A stretch of 64,000 nucleotides of DNA, taken from assembly GCA_029532625.1 (NCBI GenBank), contig JARFXM010000011.1, forward strand, positions 310,001 through 374,000, written 5' to 3'. Shown piece by piece: positions 1 to 13,151 of this stretch; position 1 is the first letter of the stretch; each line of letters opens with the position of its first letter. Both the position numbers and the translations under genes were made by a program. This stretch comes from Lomentospora prolificans (taxonomy: Eukaryota > Ascomycota > Sordariomycetes > Microascales > Microascaceae). The notes under the pieces were generated by a model. That model was not told where the DNA came from, did not search any database, and saw nothing but the letters and a program-made list of their open reading frames with translations.

Positions 1-243
1 ATTATAAGTAGGTATTATTAATAGGGTTTGCTTATTAATAGTTATCTAGTTACTTACCAGGTTATTATTATTATATATAGGGTTATAGGATAACTATAAT
101 ATCTAGGAAGGGTTTATAAGGGAGGGATAGCCAGCACCTTCAGTCACTTAAATATTCATTACTGGCCCTTTAGTAATTATGTCTACTAGTGATTATATCC
201 ACTGCTGAATTAAATCTATCACTATTTTTTTTATTTTTACCCT

Positions 244-274
<31 letters not shown>

Positions 275-2349
275 TCCTTATAATCCCTTGTTCCTTCCTC
301 TTGTTATTTGGTAGTGATTGTAGCCTTTTAGCTGATCTGCTACTACTTTTTATTAATATTAGTAGAATCCTATTACTCTTATACCTTCCTCTTATCTACT
401 TGCTAGTTACTATGGTATCTTCTTTATTATTACTTACTATATCCCTTTTATATTATTTAGCCTAGCTACTATTTATTTTTAGCTTTTTACTATTATCTAT
501 AGTTTATTCTTCCTTTTAACTTCTTATATCTAGTACTTGCTAGTATAATATTTCTACTAGTAGGTACTTACCTCTACTTCTTCTATTAGTATTTACTAGC
601 CTCCTTTTCTTATAGTTTAAATTAGGTATTTAGTAAGGTAGGTAGTATAGATTAAATAAATAAAATACTAATTTATAAGGAATATCTATTCTAGATCCCT
701 CTTATACTACTAACTACTACTTTAATTATCTACTCTTCCTTACTTTTACTTCTACTACTACTCTCTTATAATTACCTACTACCTTACCTATATTCTTTAT
801 TATATCCTCTACTCTCTCCTAAGAGTTATCTTTTAGATCTTATCCTATCTAATAGACTAGATACTTATATCCTATTTAGGTATTATAATAGCTAATAATC
901 TATTTAACCTTAAACTCCTCCTTTCTATTAACTTAGACTAGCTTTAGAGGTTCTATATACCTCTAATAAGGATTACTTCCTTATAGGGGTTTAAAGATAT
1001 ATATTACTAAGATTATTAGGTAAATCTTCTAGTTCTTTAGGAAGTTTAATTTAATAGTAAGCTTATATACTCTTTTTATAATTTTAAATAATCCTACTTA
1101 GCTTAGTAACTACTTCTTCTTTAGTTTACCTAGTAAGTTATAACTATTATATAATTATAAGTAAATAATATTACCTATCTAAAAGGTTACTAGCTAGTAG
1201 TACTTATTATACCTTAGCTTTAATAATATACTAGCTATTATAATAAGTACTTCTACTTTTTTACTATTTACTTACTAGATTAAGTCTAGTATAAGTTTTA
1301 TTATTACTTTCCTTACTCCTACTATATTAGTAATAGCTACTAAAATATTTCTTAGCTTAAAATTAAAGGTTAGTATATTAGGGCTTTATCTAATTAGGGC
1401 TAAAAATATATTATTAAGATTAAACTATAGTACTAGTAAGAGATTAATCTAGCTTTCTTCTAGATAATTTACTATATAATAGTAGATTATAATTTTAACT
1501 ATCTGGATCTTCCTTTTAGATATCCTATTAGTTTATAGATAGTAAGCTATTACTATTAGTTAACTAACCTTTAGTATCTTATAGACTTCTGACTAGATTT
1601 CTAAAGTGAACTTTAGATCTCTATTACTAATGATATATACTAGTAATCCCTAATTATAATATAATATTACTTATAGTACTATTGCTACCTACTGTACTAT
1701 AGTTGCTATCTTACTACCTATAATTAATAGTATCTTCTTACTAAAGGTATAGTTGATTACTAGTAAGTTATCTAGTATTTAATAGCTAGGTATTACCTAG
1801 AATATACCTTCTACTAGAATAGTAGATATATCTATAATAAAATCTATTATAATTATATAATATAGGGTTAGTACTATGTTAATCCTTTTTATTTTACTAT
1901 ATAGCTACTGCCTATCCCTTTAGTTCTATAGGTATATTAGGTAGTAACTATAATACTTCTTGATTTTATCTACCTTTTAATAGATATAAAAGTCTTATAA
2001 GTTATATAGTATTCTCTTACCTCCTATATATTAATAGTTATTATATACTATCTTAAGGATAGCCTATACTACTAGGTATAGTATATATAACTTATAATTA
2101 CTCTTAGTATTAATAAAGTAGAGGAGGCTATTACTTTCCTAGAATAGCCTAACTAGTATTAGCCTTTTCTAGCTTATCCTAGCTTCCTCTTCCTTTTATT
2201 ATTTAATTATATATAATACCTTTCCTAGCTTACTATCCTTCTTATAACTATTAATAATCAATTACTATAGATCCTCTATCAGCTAGATTACTAGTATTTA
2301 TATTCCTTACCTTTCTACCTCCTCTAGGGTATATACTTACTTATCTATT

Positions 2350-3960
2350 ATATCTATCCTGATATTATTTAGTTTATTAAGCTATTCATAGTCTGGCCTA
2401 GTATCCCTTATAAGTATAGTTAGTAATTATAAAAGTATATCTAGTACTATATTTAATAGTCTAGGTATATAGAAAACCTTAAGATCAAACTATAATAGCT
2501 AGTTTATAGTATTTACTAGCTTTAAGTTAACCTTACTAAGATCTATAGTTTTTAAGGAGGTATATTTTATAATCCCTTTTAATAGTAAGTAATCTATAAA
2601 GATTACTATTAGGGATCTATTTACCCTAACTATTTTCTATAGTTTCCTTACTACCTAGATAACTACTACTAATTCTACCTCTATTAATCTATATTTCTTT
2701 TCTATATTTAAGTATATATATAATAGAAAGTATAGTAGCTATAATTCCTTTACTATAATATCTTTTCCTAGAATAGATTTACTATCCTATTCCTTACTAT
2801 ATAGCTAGAATATATATATACTAAAGGTGATTCTACTAGTATCTACTTTTAAGAATAGTATTTAGTCTAGATCTATATAGTATAGTAATATTTACTTATA
2901 GAGGAAGGATTATAGGTTAGTGAATACCTCCTACTCTTCTAGTATTAGGGTAAACCTATATTTACTTACTTTCTACTTTTTCTACTACTTACTATTCTTT
3001 CCTAGGATGATCTCCTAGCTCTCTTATATAGCTTTTAGCTCTATAGTTTTCTATCTCTATAGTAGTACTATCTATATATTAAACTATAGAATTATTATAT
3101 AGATAAATATTACTATACTAATATAGTATTCTAATTTTTCTAAATTATTAAGGTATTATATTATCTATTTAAATCCTAGGATATAATTACTTATCTTCTA
3201 CTTACTATTACTATTAAGGATATAACTAAGGAAAGTAATACTAGGGAAGCTTATAAAGGATTTACCTATAGAGATATATAAGTAATTCCTACTTATTATC
3301 TATATTACTATTTCTATATAGTGTAGATACTCCTCCTCTATATTACTAAAGATCATGATATCATTAATGTATACTTATATGAAATAATAGTGCTTGAAGA
3401 ACAAGTAATCTATATATTATTATATAAATGCTAGTGAGTTCTTAAAACCCATGAGAATGATATTTGATTGCTCTAACCTTTATAGGCTGATCACTACTAT
3501 ATAGTCATGATACTTATAATAGATTAGTAGCTAATAGAAGAACTTTTTAGTATCTAGGCTAGTGAACACTTACTTATTATATAGTATTTCTATAATATCT
3601 TCCTAACTTAGTAGTAAGTAAATATCTAGTATTACCTACTTATTTAGTAGTTATAGGTTAATAACTACTCTCCTATTATATTTCTTAATATCTATAGATT
3701 AGTATACTATAAATACTAAGTAGGTGATTAGTACTAGTTACCTTATCTATTCTATCTTTCCTTATTAGTAAAGAGGGTTATAGGTCTTATTTAAAATAAG
3801 TCTTTTATTACTTACTAATAGGTATTAGTATATGTTTTATTTTTAGTTTTACTAACTATTAGTAAGATTAATTCTTATTTTATCCTCTTCTACTATAGAT
3901 ATAATCCCTTAATCCTTATAAATAATCTTATATTTATTTATAAGGTTAGTTATCTTTATT
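2350..3960 (-). mobile_element. Ty3/Gypsy reverse transcriptase-RNase H remnant, element A
   Basis: Reading the minus strand from about 3,960 leftwards gives, through stops and frame changes, a Gypsy-like order: a segment like the RT fingers, then a DTKKFFY-like stretch near 3,530, then MGFKNSLAF near 3,440, then the catalytic block VYINDIMIFSN near 3,355. The catalytic YxDD is YIND, which a G-to-A change explains. Further left (about 2,900-2,350) comes an RNase H-like stretch that ends near 2,390 in a short motif resembling the end of the domain (VFYIPRLLNIVLDIL). Integrase is expected to the left of 2,350, but only weak traces were seen. Gag and protease should lie to the right, roughly 4-6 kb, but were not resolved. 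The element is dead. Confidence 0.75.
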
Positions 3961-6900
3961 ATAAACTTTAAGTTAGTATTTACTATTAAAACCCCCTTTT
4001 TAGTCTTTACAACTAGTACTTTCTTTAGTATATTAATACTATAGCTAGGGATTTAATAATTAGTATTAAGAAGTACCTTTTAGGTTTACTTTTACTCTTC
4101 TTATACTTCTACTACCTCTTTCTCTACTATTTATAGTTACTAGTAAGTAACCTCTCCTTTAATAGGATTATCTAGCCTCTCTATTACTTCTATTAATACT
4201 ATAAATACCTATTCTTTAGGGTTACTTTCTACTATTCTTCCTACTCTTTTATTATACTTTAATATTATCTAGGATACTATTAGGTTACTAGCTATTACTA
4301 TTTTAGAAGTAGACTATAATATCTTAGTATTATAGATATTATTATATATTAACTAAAAGTAGTAAGTTTACTCTTACTTACTATCCCCTTCCTTCTACTA
4401 CCTAACCTTTCCTACTCCTATTAGTTTTAGAAGGTTAATATAGTAAAGAGGGATTACTATTTTAGATCCTAGTAGGATCTTTACTATATAAGCTACTACT
4501 ACCTTTCTTTCTATCCTTCTTTTCTTCTTTAATATCCTTAGGTCTACTTTTATCTCCTAATATACTAAGAACTTAATAATTCCCTTTTATAGGTTAATTA
4601 TTACTCCTATCTAGATTAAGAAATTATTACTAAGTAATAATTTAAAACTAAGGTTATTAATAATATCTACTATTATAGTTATATAGCTATTAACTTCTAT
4701 TTCCTATATAGTTCTAGGAATATAGAAATCAAAGCTTACTTCCTTATTAATATCAAAATTAGCTCCTATACCTACTATTATAACTAGCTTACTTTTAGTA
4801 GTAAATACTATATTTAGTAAATTCTTAGTAAGCTATTCCTTATCAACTAGGATAGAGCTTACTCCTATATTAAAATAGATCTCTACTTCTAGTCTATTCT
4901 TCTTAAATCTTACTAGTATCTATAAGTATATTAATTATTAGTCTTTTAGGATAAGGGTTAGTAGTATTATTAGGTTAATTATTTATCCTAGGGAGTAGGG
5001 TAGGTTATTATTATTCACTACCTGATTTCTTAGATATAATCTCCTATAGTCTCTTCCTATACTAACCTCTTTATTCCTTCCTTACTACCTATATCTCTTA
5101 GCCTGATAATAGTAATATAAGGCCTTCTTAGACTAAAATACTTCTCTATATATTAGGTATATATTTACCTTACTCCTCTCTTTCTTATATACTAGCTAAG
5201 AGTAGTAGGTATTGAACTCCCTCCTATTAGTTCTATTTTTACTCTTATTACTATTACTAGCTGGCTTGCCTTTTATAATGAATATATTATCTCTTTCTAG
5301 TTTAGAAGTATTATCTTTACTACTTCCTTCCTTACCTATTACTATAAAAGTATATCTAGCCTACTTTAGCTTTCTTTCTTCCTTACTAGTATTAGGGTTA
5401 TCCTTATATATTTTTTTAACTAGATAGCTTCTCCCTTACTAGCTATTTCTTTTCTAGTAGGTTTTAAACTATTAAGGATATCTTTTATCCCTTTACTTTA
5501 TTTACTATAGCCTCTTTAATAGCTATTATAGTTAAGAGTTACTTAAGTAAGGTAGAGTATACTAATTAAAAAGCTCCCTTTAGTAAGTAGGGGTTTTATC
5601 TCTCTCCTTAGTCCTTCTCTATTACCTTTTTACTAGTGCTTAGTCTTTTATTAGCTTTTCCTTATATTCTAGATTACTATATCCTTAGTATAACTTATTC
5701 TACTATTACTATTAGTTTAGCTGAGCCTAGTTTATAGCTATTAGCCTACTCTTACTATCTACCTTATCTACTAATATTATCTCTACTAGTTAGGTAGATT
5801 CTTTAATTAATAGCTAAGAAGTAGTAAGGGAGTAACCTAATAGTTTAGCCTTCTCTTCTACCCTTATTATCTACTTATTAATATCTCTTCCTTCTACTAG
5901 CTTTACTATTACTACTTATAAGGTAGGGTTTAAGTAATTATAAGCTACTATTAGCTAACTATAGATACTACTATTATCCTATACTTATATATACTATATA
6001 TATTAGACTATAAAATTATATACTAGTTTCTACTTTTTTATATCTACTATTATATATATATTCTTAGTTAACTATTCTTTAGCTTTATACCTCTGAATAC
6101 TAAATTATTAATATAGAATAGCTATTTATCTATTAACTATTCTTTACTATAATTACTACCTTTCTTATAGGGAAATAATCTTACTCTACTATATTAATAC
6201 TTTACCTCTTAATAGCTTATAGAGGCTAATTACTATCTAGTATACCTTCTCTATATTATCTTAAGCCTCTACCTCTAGTATATTAGTGAAAAAGGTTATA
6301 TTATAGAAGTATATTTATTTATTATCTATAAAGTATCTTTACTTACTATATTTCTTTTTATTAGTATCTAGCTAAAAGAAACTAATTAACTTAATCTACT
6401 ATTAGTATTCTATTATTATCTTACTTCTAGATAGTAATATAGGTACTAGTACTATAGGGTTAGGATATAGTAGCTATTAGGGTATTACTCTTTAGAATAT
6501 TTATATAATAGCTTCTACTATCTTAGTTATATCTAGTTGTCTTTGACTTCTAATTAGTAAATAATTACTAGTTCCTTATAAGCTAAATATAAGGGTAGGT
6601 CTATAATCCCTATCTATTAGCTAGCTATAATTACTATCTTATCTTAGTAGTAGGATTAGTAATACTACTAGGGGTTTTTCTAGGGACTAATACTAGATAA
6701 CTAGTATACCCTCTAGTACTAGATATTATAGCTAATTAAACCCTAGTTATAGGTATCTTAGTATAGGGGTGTTATCCCTTACTTATACTACTAGACCCTA
6801 TATATATAGGTTTTAAGGGTAATAGATACTAAGTACCTATTAGTCTAGTTAGTAAGTATCTCTATTATTATCTCCTCTTCCTCTTAGTATAAATCTAGTT

Positions 6901-7429
6901 AGTAAAGGTTAACCTTTCTAGATATAGAGGGTGATAGCTTATAATTACTTACTAGTACTTACTACTAGCTATAGAGTACTTTTTATAACTAGGGTAATAT
7001 ACTAATTAGTAAATATATCTTATCTCTTACTAATAACTAGTATCCTATACTAATCCTAGCTAGTTATTATTAGATATCTTCTACTATAGCTCCTAACTTC
7101 CCTTTAGTCTCTAGGTTAGCTTTCCTTATATAATTACTATTCTAAAGAGGCCTTAGGGAAGTATTCTCTAGCTATTTCCTATAGAGGGGAGGATACCCTA
7201 CTTAGTAAGCTAGTAGTTTTATATTTATAGGGGTTATTATTATTATTAGAATAAGGAAAATTACTAGGGGTATTTAAGGAGGAAGTAGCTACTACTATTT
7301 AGGTATAGGTTATTACTCTTTTTTTACCCTTAATAGGTAGTATCTTATTAGGGTCTAGAGGATTCCTACTATTACTAGCTTTTTCTATTCCTACTTATTT
7401 TTATTTTCTTAGCTTATAATTACTATGAA

Positions 7430-8000
7430 GGTGATTTGTAGCTAGTACTAGGTATACTACTTATTATTATTGCTGGTTAGTGATCCTGGGATTACTAGTG
7501 TCTTATTAGGTGGTAATCTCTTTCGTATAGAGATCGTGGAGGACCTGTTATAGCTATCTTATAGTTGAGATAGCTCTTCTAGGGTATAGTTTCTTGCTTA
7601 AGGATGAAGGGTTGAATAAGTAATGCTACTACTATTATAGCTTGTACTATATCTATTTACTTGCTAGCTGCTGAGCTGTTAATAAGTAAGTAGGAGGGTT
7701 CTATGATATTATTTATAGATTTGATGTGGTTGCTGGTTTATGTAAGTTTACCTCTATATAGTTAGTTAGTATATAGGTAGGTATTCTCTTATAATAGTAA
7801 AATAGTCTTATTCTTTCTATCTAGCTTATAGTTTCTTACTTCCTTTATATATTCCTTACCTTTAACCTTTAGTATTATTTACTTACTGCTGAGGTTCTGC
7901 CAGAGTATGTTCATGCTTGCTTATGTTGGTGTGGCGTGTCATGGAGTGCCTCTATGCTTGCTTGTATGATATAGCGTAACAACTGCTTAGTAACTAGGCT
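7430..8000. other. Less AT-rich island inside the RIP block
   Basis: Between about 7,430 and 8,000 the sequence keeps many TG and GC steps (for example around 7,480-7,560 and 7,890-7,985), unlike both flanks. It codes for nothing recognisable. It lies just beyond the RNase H end of element B, where an integrase or an LTR would be expected. It could be an LTR, a later insertion, or single-copy DNA trapped between two elements. Confidence 0.4.
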
Positions 8001-8149
8001 GTATAATATATTATTACTACTATAGCCCTTAGGTATCTAGACTTTAATACTAGTAAGTAGATATTATATATACTATATATTAGCTTTACTTCTAGAAAAT
8101 ACTATAGAAAGCCCTCCCTAGCCTCTACTCTTACTATTATATATACTAT

Positions 8150-9350
8150 ACTTAATATATAATTATAATACCTGCTCAAGGGGTCCACTAGGTTCTTCAC
8201 TCCTTTATAGTATTTAATCTTAAAATTAAATACTATAAGCTCTTTTATCTATCTTACCTCTTAACCTAATAGCTTCTGCTTTATAGTGAGATAGTAGTAG
8301 TTTAGGTAGTTAGTTACTACTTTAATAGTATGAGCTAAATAGGCTATATAGTGTTACTACTATTGAAATACTTATATAATTACTAGTAATTCTATATCAG
8401 GGGTTAAGTATTATAACTTAATACCTTATAGCTTCTTTGAAAGGAATATAATAGGGAACCAAAGCCTATTATACTCCTAGCTCAGGATTATACCTATTAT
8501 ATATTCTAAGGTATTAGTTTTAATATAAGTTTACTACTTAGGGTTAAAGTACTAGAGGAGTAGTATACTACTAAAGAGGCTCTTTAATTCCTTAAAAGTA
8601 GCTTATATCTTATCTATTATTATTATAAGTCCTTTAGTACTTCCTTTTATAGTATTAGTAAAGGCTACTATAATTTTACTATAGTTCTTAATAAAATATT
8701 AGTAGAATCTAGTAAATCCTAGGAATATAAGGATTTTATAGATAGTTTATAGTTTAGGCTACTCCTAAATTATAGTAATATACTCACTTTCTATTTCTAT
8801 TCTATTAGGCCCTATAATAAATCTAAGAAATCTAACTTTTTCTACTTTAAATTTATACTTCTTTAGGTTAATTTATAGTCTACTTTTTACTAGTTATTTA
8901 AATATACTATAAATATATATATAATAAGTTTTAAAGTCTTAAGAGTAGATTAGTATATTATCTAGATAGATAATATAAACTATATCTACTAGGTTACCTA
9001 GTATTTTATTAATATAGGTCTAGAAGGTTATAAGTATATTTATAAGTCTGAATAGTATAACTATATACTTAAAGTAACTATATTAGTATTAAAATACTAT
9101 TTTTTATTTATTACTTTCTTTAATACTTATAGAGTAGTATATATCCTTAAGGTTAAGTTAGGTATAGTATTATAAATACTTTAAATAGTCTAGGATTTTA
9201 TTAATAAGTAGAAAAGGTATATAGTTCTTTTATATTACTTAGTTTAAGCCTTTATAATTAATATATATTTATAAAGAGCCTCCTTTTTTTAGGATAAAGA
9301 GTATTAGAGTATTTATAGGGCTACTATTAGGTTATATCTAACCCTTTTTA
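8150..9350 (-). mobile_element. Ty3/Gypsy reverse transcriptase-RNase H remnant, element B
   Basis: On the minus strand a second Gypsy polymerase can be followed. From the right: a PLPLI-like segment near 9,220, the catalytic block VDIVYIIYLDNILIY near 8,970 (YLDD altered to YLDN, a RIP-type change), then KYKFKVEKVRFLRFIIGP near 8,850, which corresponds to the conserved KCEF...FLGFIVGP stretch of the family. Near 8,180 the trace KNLVDPLSR matches the usual end of RNase H in fungal Gypsy elements. The wording of these motifs differs clearly from element A, so this is a different lineage and not a second copy. Frameshifts and stops are numerous. Confidence 0.8.
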
Positions 9351-11739
9351 AGGGTATCTTAAAGGTATTACTATAAGACTACTAGTTCTTTCTCTACTAG
9401 TAGGTAGATAAAACTAAAAGGAACTTCTTTACCTAGTTCTAGAATAATTTTATATACTATTTTAGTAGCCCTCTAATACTTTTTCTATATAATCTTAAAG
9501 AGGTTATAGTAGTAACTTAGTATTACTAGATTAGGACTAGGTATAGTATTTCCTTCTAAACCCTCCTCTTCTTTAGTTTCCTTAGGGTAAATTATAACTA
9601 AGAATATATAGTAAGATATATATATATAAGTATATAGTTCCTTTTTACTTTTATAGATAAGAATACTTTTAGGTCTAGCTAGATATACCTATACTTAGTA
9701 TTTATAGTTCTTTAGTAGTTTAACTACTTTATACTAGGGATATCTAAGGATATAGTTATAAGGTCTAATATTAGTAATAATCTATATTATACTTATATAC
9801 CTAGTTATACCTAAGTTATTAGTAATTTATATAAGATATTACTATTACCTAATAATATCAAATATATTTTTCCACTACTATATAGGGTCACCCTAATAAG
9901 GTTAAAGATTAGTAAGTTTATAGGCACTTAGTAAGTATTTTACTATAATATTAAAAGATAAGCTACTATTAATAAGCACTTCTTATTTAAGCCAGCAGCT
10001 ATTAGTACATAGTTCCACAGGAGTTATCATATAATCTACCATAGGCTTATCATATCCTTAGGGTTTCTCTACTATTATTCTACTAGTATTTATAGTAGCT
10101 ATAAAGCTTATATAAGGTACTACTAGTATAGTATTAGGGTTCTAGGAGTTTATATTTAGATAGATAGACTATATATAGCCTTTTTAATTATATCCTTAAT
10201 AAAGCACTTTAGGACACTTATAGATAATATAGCTAGAAGTACTATAGCTATAGTAAGTAACCTTACTAGGGGTTTACTATAGAGTTTATTTAGGTTATAG
10301 GGTATTTATATAAACTTAGTATATTCCTTTTAAAGCTAGTATTACTAGGCTTATTATCCTATTAGTACTTTACTAGCTATTTAAAGTACTTCTATTCCCT
10401 TATTAATACTAGTTAGAATTATTCTTAATATTTCCTCTATTATTATTTACTATAGTCCCTTAGTTATTATTATATAAGAATAAGCCTTTTATACTATAAG
10501 CCTACTTAATAAGTTTAGAGTAATTCTTTAGTAGTCTATACTAAGTTAGAACTATATATAGTAGTTCCTTTACTATAATATATATAAAGATATATATAAA
10601 CTCCTCTAAGATAGGAAAAGGGAGTTTAGTAAGTATTAGTTTATATTCTTCTAAGTAAGAGTTAAAGCTCTAGTTCTCTTATTATTAGAGGTTAACTAAC
10701 TATTAACCTCCTATAGTTATATAGTTATTATACCTAGAGTTTAAAGCTCTAAGGAAGTTCTTTATATAGCTCTAGGGGATAGATTTAAGATCTCCTCTAA
10801 AAGTATAAGTAATATAAGTTATCTAATAGGTTACTATAACTCTACTAAGGAGGCCTATAATAATAGAATACTTCTAATATTTATTTATTATTTTACTAAA
10901 GTAGTTAAAGTAAGCTTTAAGTTTAAATAAGAAGGTATTAAGTTAGGCCTAGGTACCTCCCTTATACTCTATAGGTTATAAGTTATTTAGGATTCTATTA
11001 CTAAGTTATATATACTTTACTAAGAATTTACTAGTACTTATAGTAGGAGTAAGGTTTTCTTAAAAAAAGTTAAAAGTTAAAATTCCCCCTTTTATAAATA
11101 TAGTAAGATAAGTATACTTATACTTATTAGCTACCTATAACCTAATAGTATAGATAGTATTATTAAGTTCTTATTTACTAAGGCTAGTAATATAATTAAA
11201 AGTAAGATTAGTAATATTTCTAATTAGTAAAAAGTTTATAGTAGTTTCTCCTTAAAAGTAAAGAAAAGCTTCTAAAATACTAATAGGGTTATTAAGTATT
11301 AGATCTTTTATAATAATATTTATATAATATTAGTCTTATATATTAGGATACTAAAGGGTTATAAGTTCTTTACTATATTCTTAGTTAATAGTCTTAGAGA
11401 TAGTATTAATAATTTTAAAAGAGTAGTCTTTATAGCTAGATATTTTATCCTTAATAGTCTAACTAATAAGTTAAAGAATAATTAGTATATAAGGGTTAGT
11501 TATTAATATTAAAGTAAAGAGGTATAATATACTAGTAAACTATATATAAGGTAGGTATAAAGTATATTAGGTTACTAATTACTATCCTTCTTCCTCTCTT
11601 TTCCCTTTTCCTAGATATTCTCCTTCTTTTATAGTTAGGGACCTTAGTATAAGGTTCCTTTAATCTAATATCTAACTCTACCTAGTTAGATACTCTAACT
11701 ACTCTCCCTTTCCTACTATTATATAGTTATAGTATTATT

Positions 11740-12047
11740 ACTAGCTAGATTACCTATTTACTCTAGCTATTAGGTTATTATATTATCCTTACTAGCTAGG
11801 TTATCTATTTACTCTTAACTACTAGGCTATTACTTCCTTATTACTAGCTAGGTTATCTATTTGCCCTAATAGCTGGGTTACTATGTTATAGCTACTAGCT
11901 AGGTTGTCTATTTGCTATTAACTGCTAGGTTATTATATTATCATTACTAGCTGGGTCGCCTGTTCGCCCTAATAGCTGAGTTACTATATTATAACTGCTA
12001 GCTGGATTGCCTATTTGCTCCTGACTACTGGGTCATCATAGCATTAG
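11740..12047 (-). repeat. Tandem repeat of 51-52 bp, six units, gag-like coding
   Basis: Units start at 11,740, 11,791, 11,843, 11,894, 11,946 and 11,997, giving periods of 51, 52, 51, 52 and 51 bp. Read on the minus strand in the unit at 11,843 the repeat encodes about 17 residues with the core QIDNLAS followed by VTQLLG, a coiled-coil-like pattern fitting the N-terminal part of a Gypsy Gag. This is consistent with the 5' end of element B. The units are progressively less AT-mutated from left to right. The one-base differences in period break the frame. Confidence 0.75.
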
Positions 12048-12072
12048 TTTCCCTGATTCTAGCAAGGGTATT

Positions 12073-13151
12073 ATGAGGGCGATCGTTATTGCTGTGACTT
12101 TGTTGGTTCTTCTTCTTTTCCTCCTTACATTTGCCTTGGTAACAGCCATCGGTGTCTGTTTCCTCCCCAAGTCACCTCGATGGCTCGTTGCTCACGACCG
12201 CGTCGAAGAAGCCAGACATGTCCTCTGGTCCGTCGAAAAGAACGCCCGCCACATCCAGGAAGACGACGTCACCATCTCATCCAAGCTTTCCGAGATTCAG
12301 CATGCCATCCACGAAGAGCGAGAGGCTGCGCAAGGCATACCTTCAAGTCTCTCCTCAAGAACGGCGACCAAAAGTTCTTCCTCCGCACCATGCTCGGTAT
12401 CGGCGGCCAGTTCATGCAGCAACTTTCTGGTATCAACCTGATTACTTACTATGCTCCCGTTATTTTCCAGGAGAGCGTCGGCATGTCCCATAATCTTTCG
12501 CTCCTTCTGGCGGGATTCAACGGCGTTGCTTACTTCTTCTCGTCCTGCGTACCCATCTGGGTCATTGACCGCCTCGGTCGACGCAAGCTCATGCTCTTCG
12601 CTGCTGCTGGACAGTGTGTGTGCATGGCGGTTCTGGCAGGTACCGTTTCTAATGGAAGCAAGGGCGCGGGTGTCGTCGCCATCGTTATGCTTTTCCTGTT
12701 CAACTTCTTCTTTGCTGTCGGTTTGTTGGCGATTCCGTGGTTGTTGCCTGCGGAGTATGCTCCTCTTGCCATCAGGACCCGTGCCGCGGCCTTGGCTACC
12801 GCTTCCAACTGTACGTTGTTTTCCTTCTCGAAATTATCATACCGGATTGCATATACTAATGTGCGGCTAGGGATCTTTACCTTCCTCGTTGTTGAAATCA
12901 CACCCGTCAGCATCAGCAACATTGGGTGGAAGACCTACGTCTACTTTTGCATCTTCAACGCTGCCTTCTTACCCCTCATCTACTTCTTCTACCCCGAGAC
13001 CCGCAACCTGTCCCTCGAGCAAATCGACAAACTCTTTACCGGAGACAAGGTCAAGCTTCACTGGCATCCCAACATGGGCGCCGTCGAGGGCGTTGTATCC
13101 GAGGATACAAGTGTGGATGGTGAAAAGGCGAGCAATGTTCATGCGGCGTGA
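12073..13151 (+). pseudogene. Sugar transporter (MFS) pseudogene, 5'-truncated and frameshifted
   Basis: This is the C-terminal part of a sugar/H+ symporter of the MFS. Visible family motifs are FLPKSPRWL after the sixth membrane helix, GGQFMQQLSGINLITYYAP in helix 7, DRLGRRK in the following loop, and PETRNLSLEQID after helix 12. An intron at 12,811-12,870 (60 bp, tactaat branch point) joins cleanly. Two defects are plain. The first six helices (roughly 200 of the usual 520-550 residues) are absent, because homology starts right where the AT-rich block ends. The reading frame also shifts near 12,332, between EREAAQG and TFKSLLKNGD, consistent with loss of one base. The first residues from 12,073 are a hydrophobic run of uncertain origin. 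A sequencing error could explain the shift but not the truncation. Confidence 0.85.

Larger units (their letters stand above)
1..12050. mobile_element. AT-rich, RIP-like block of degenerate LTR retrotransposons
   Basis: The whole stretch is very AT-rich, dominated by TA steps, and carries stop codons in every frame, then changes to ordinary coding composition near 12,050. This is the expected result of repeat-induced point mutation (C to T, mostly at CpA), a process known only in fungi. On the minus strand, protein traces of Ty3/Gypsy reverse transcriptase and RNase H can be followed in two separate places (entries below), so at least two elements are stacked here. A 71-codon open frame at 5,212-5,427 is leucine-rich low complexity and not a gene. 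The outer ends and LTRs of the elements could not be fixed. No intact gene is visible. Confidence 0.9.

Noticed and set aside
3290..3400. YVDD-like motif first taken as a Copia reverse transcriptase
   Set aside because: The neighbouring MGFKNS block and the following RNase H order fit a Ty3/Gypsy element, not Copia.
5212..5427. 71-residue leucine-rich frame in the AT-rich block
   Set aside because: Low-complexity translation of TTA/CTA-rich RIP-mutated DNA.
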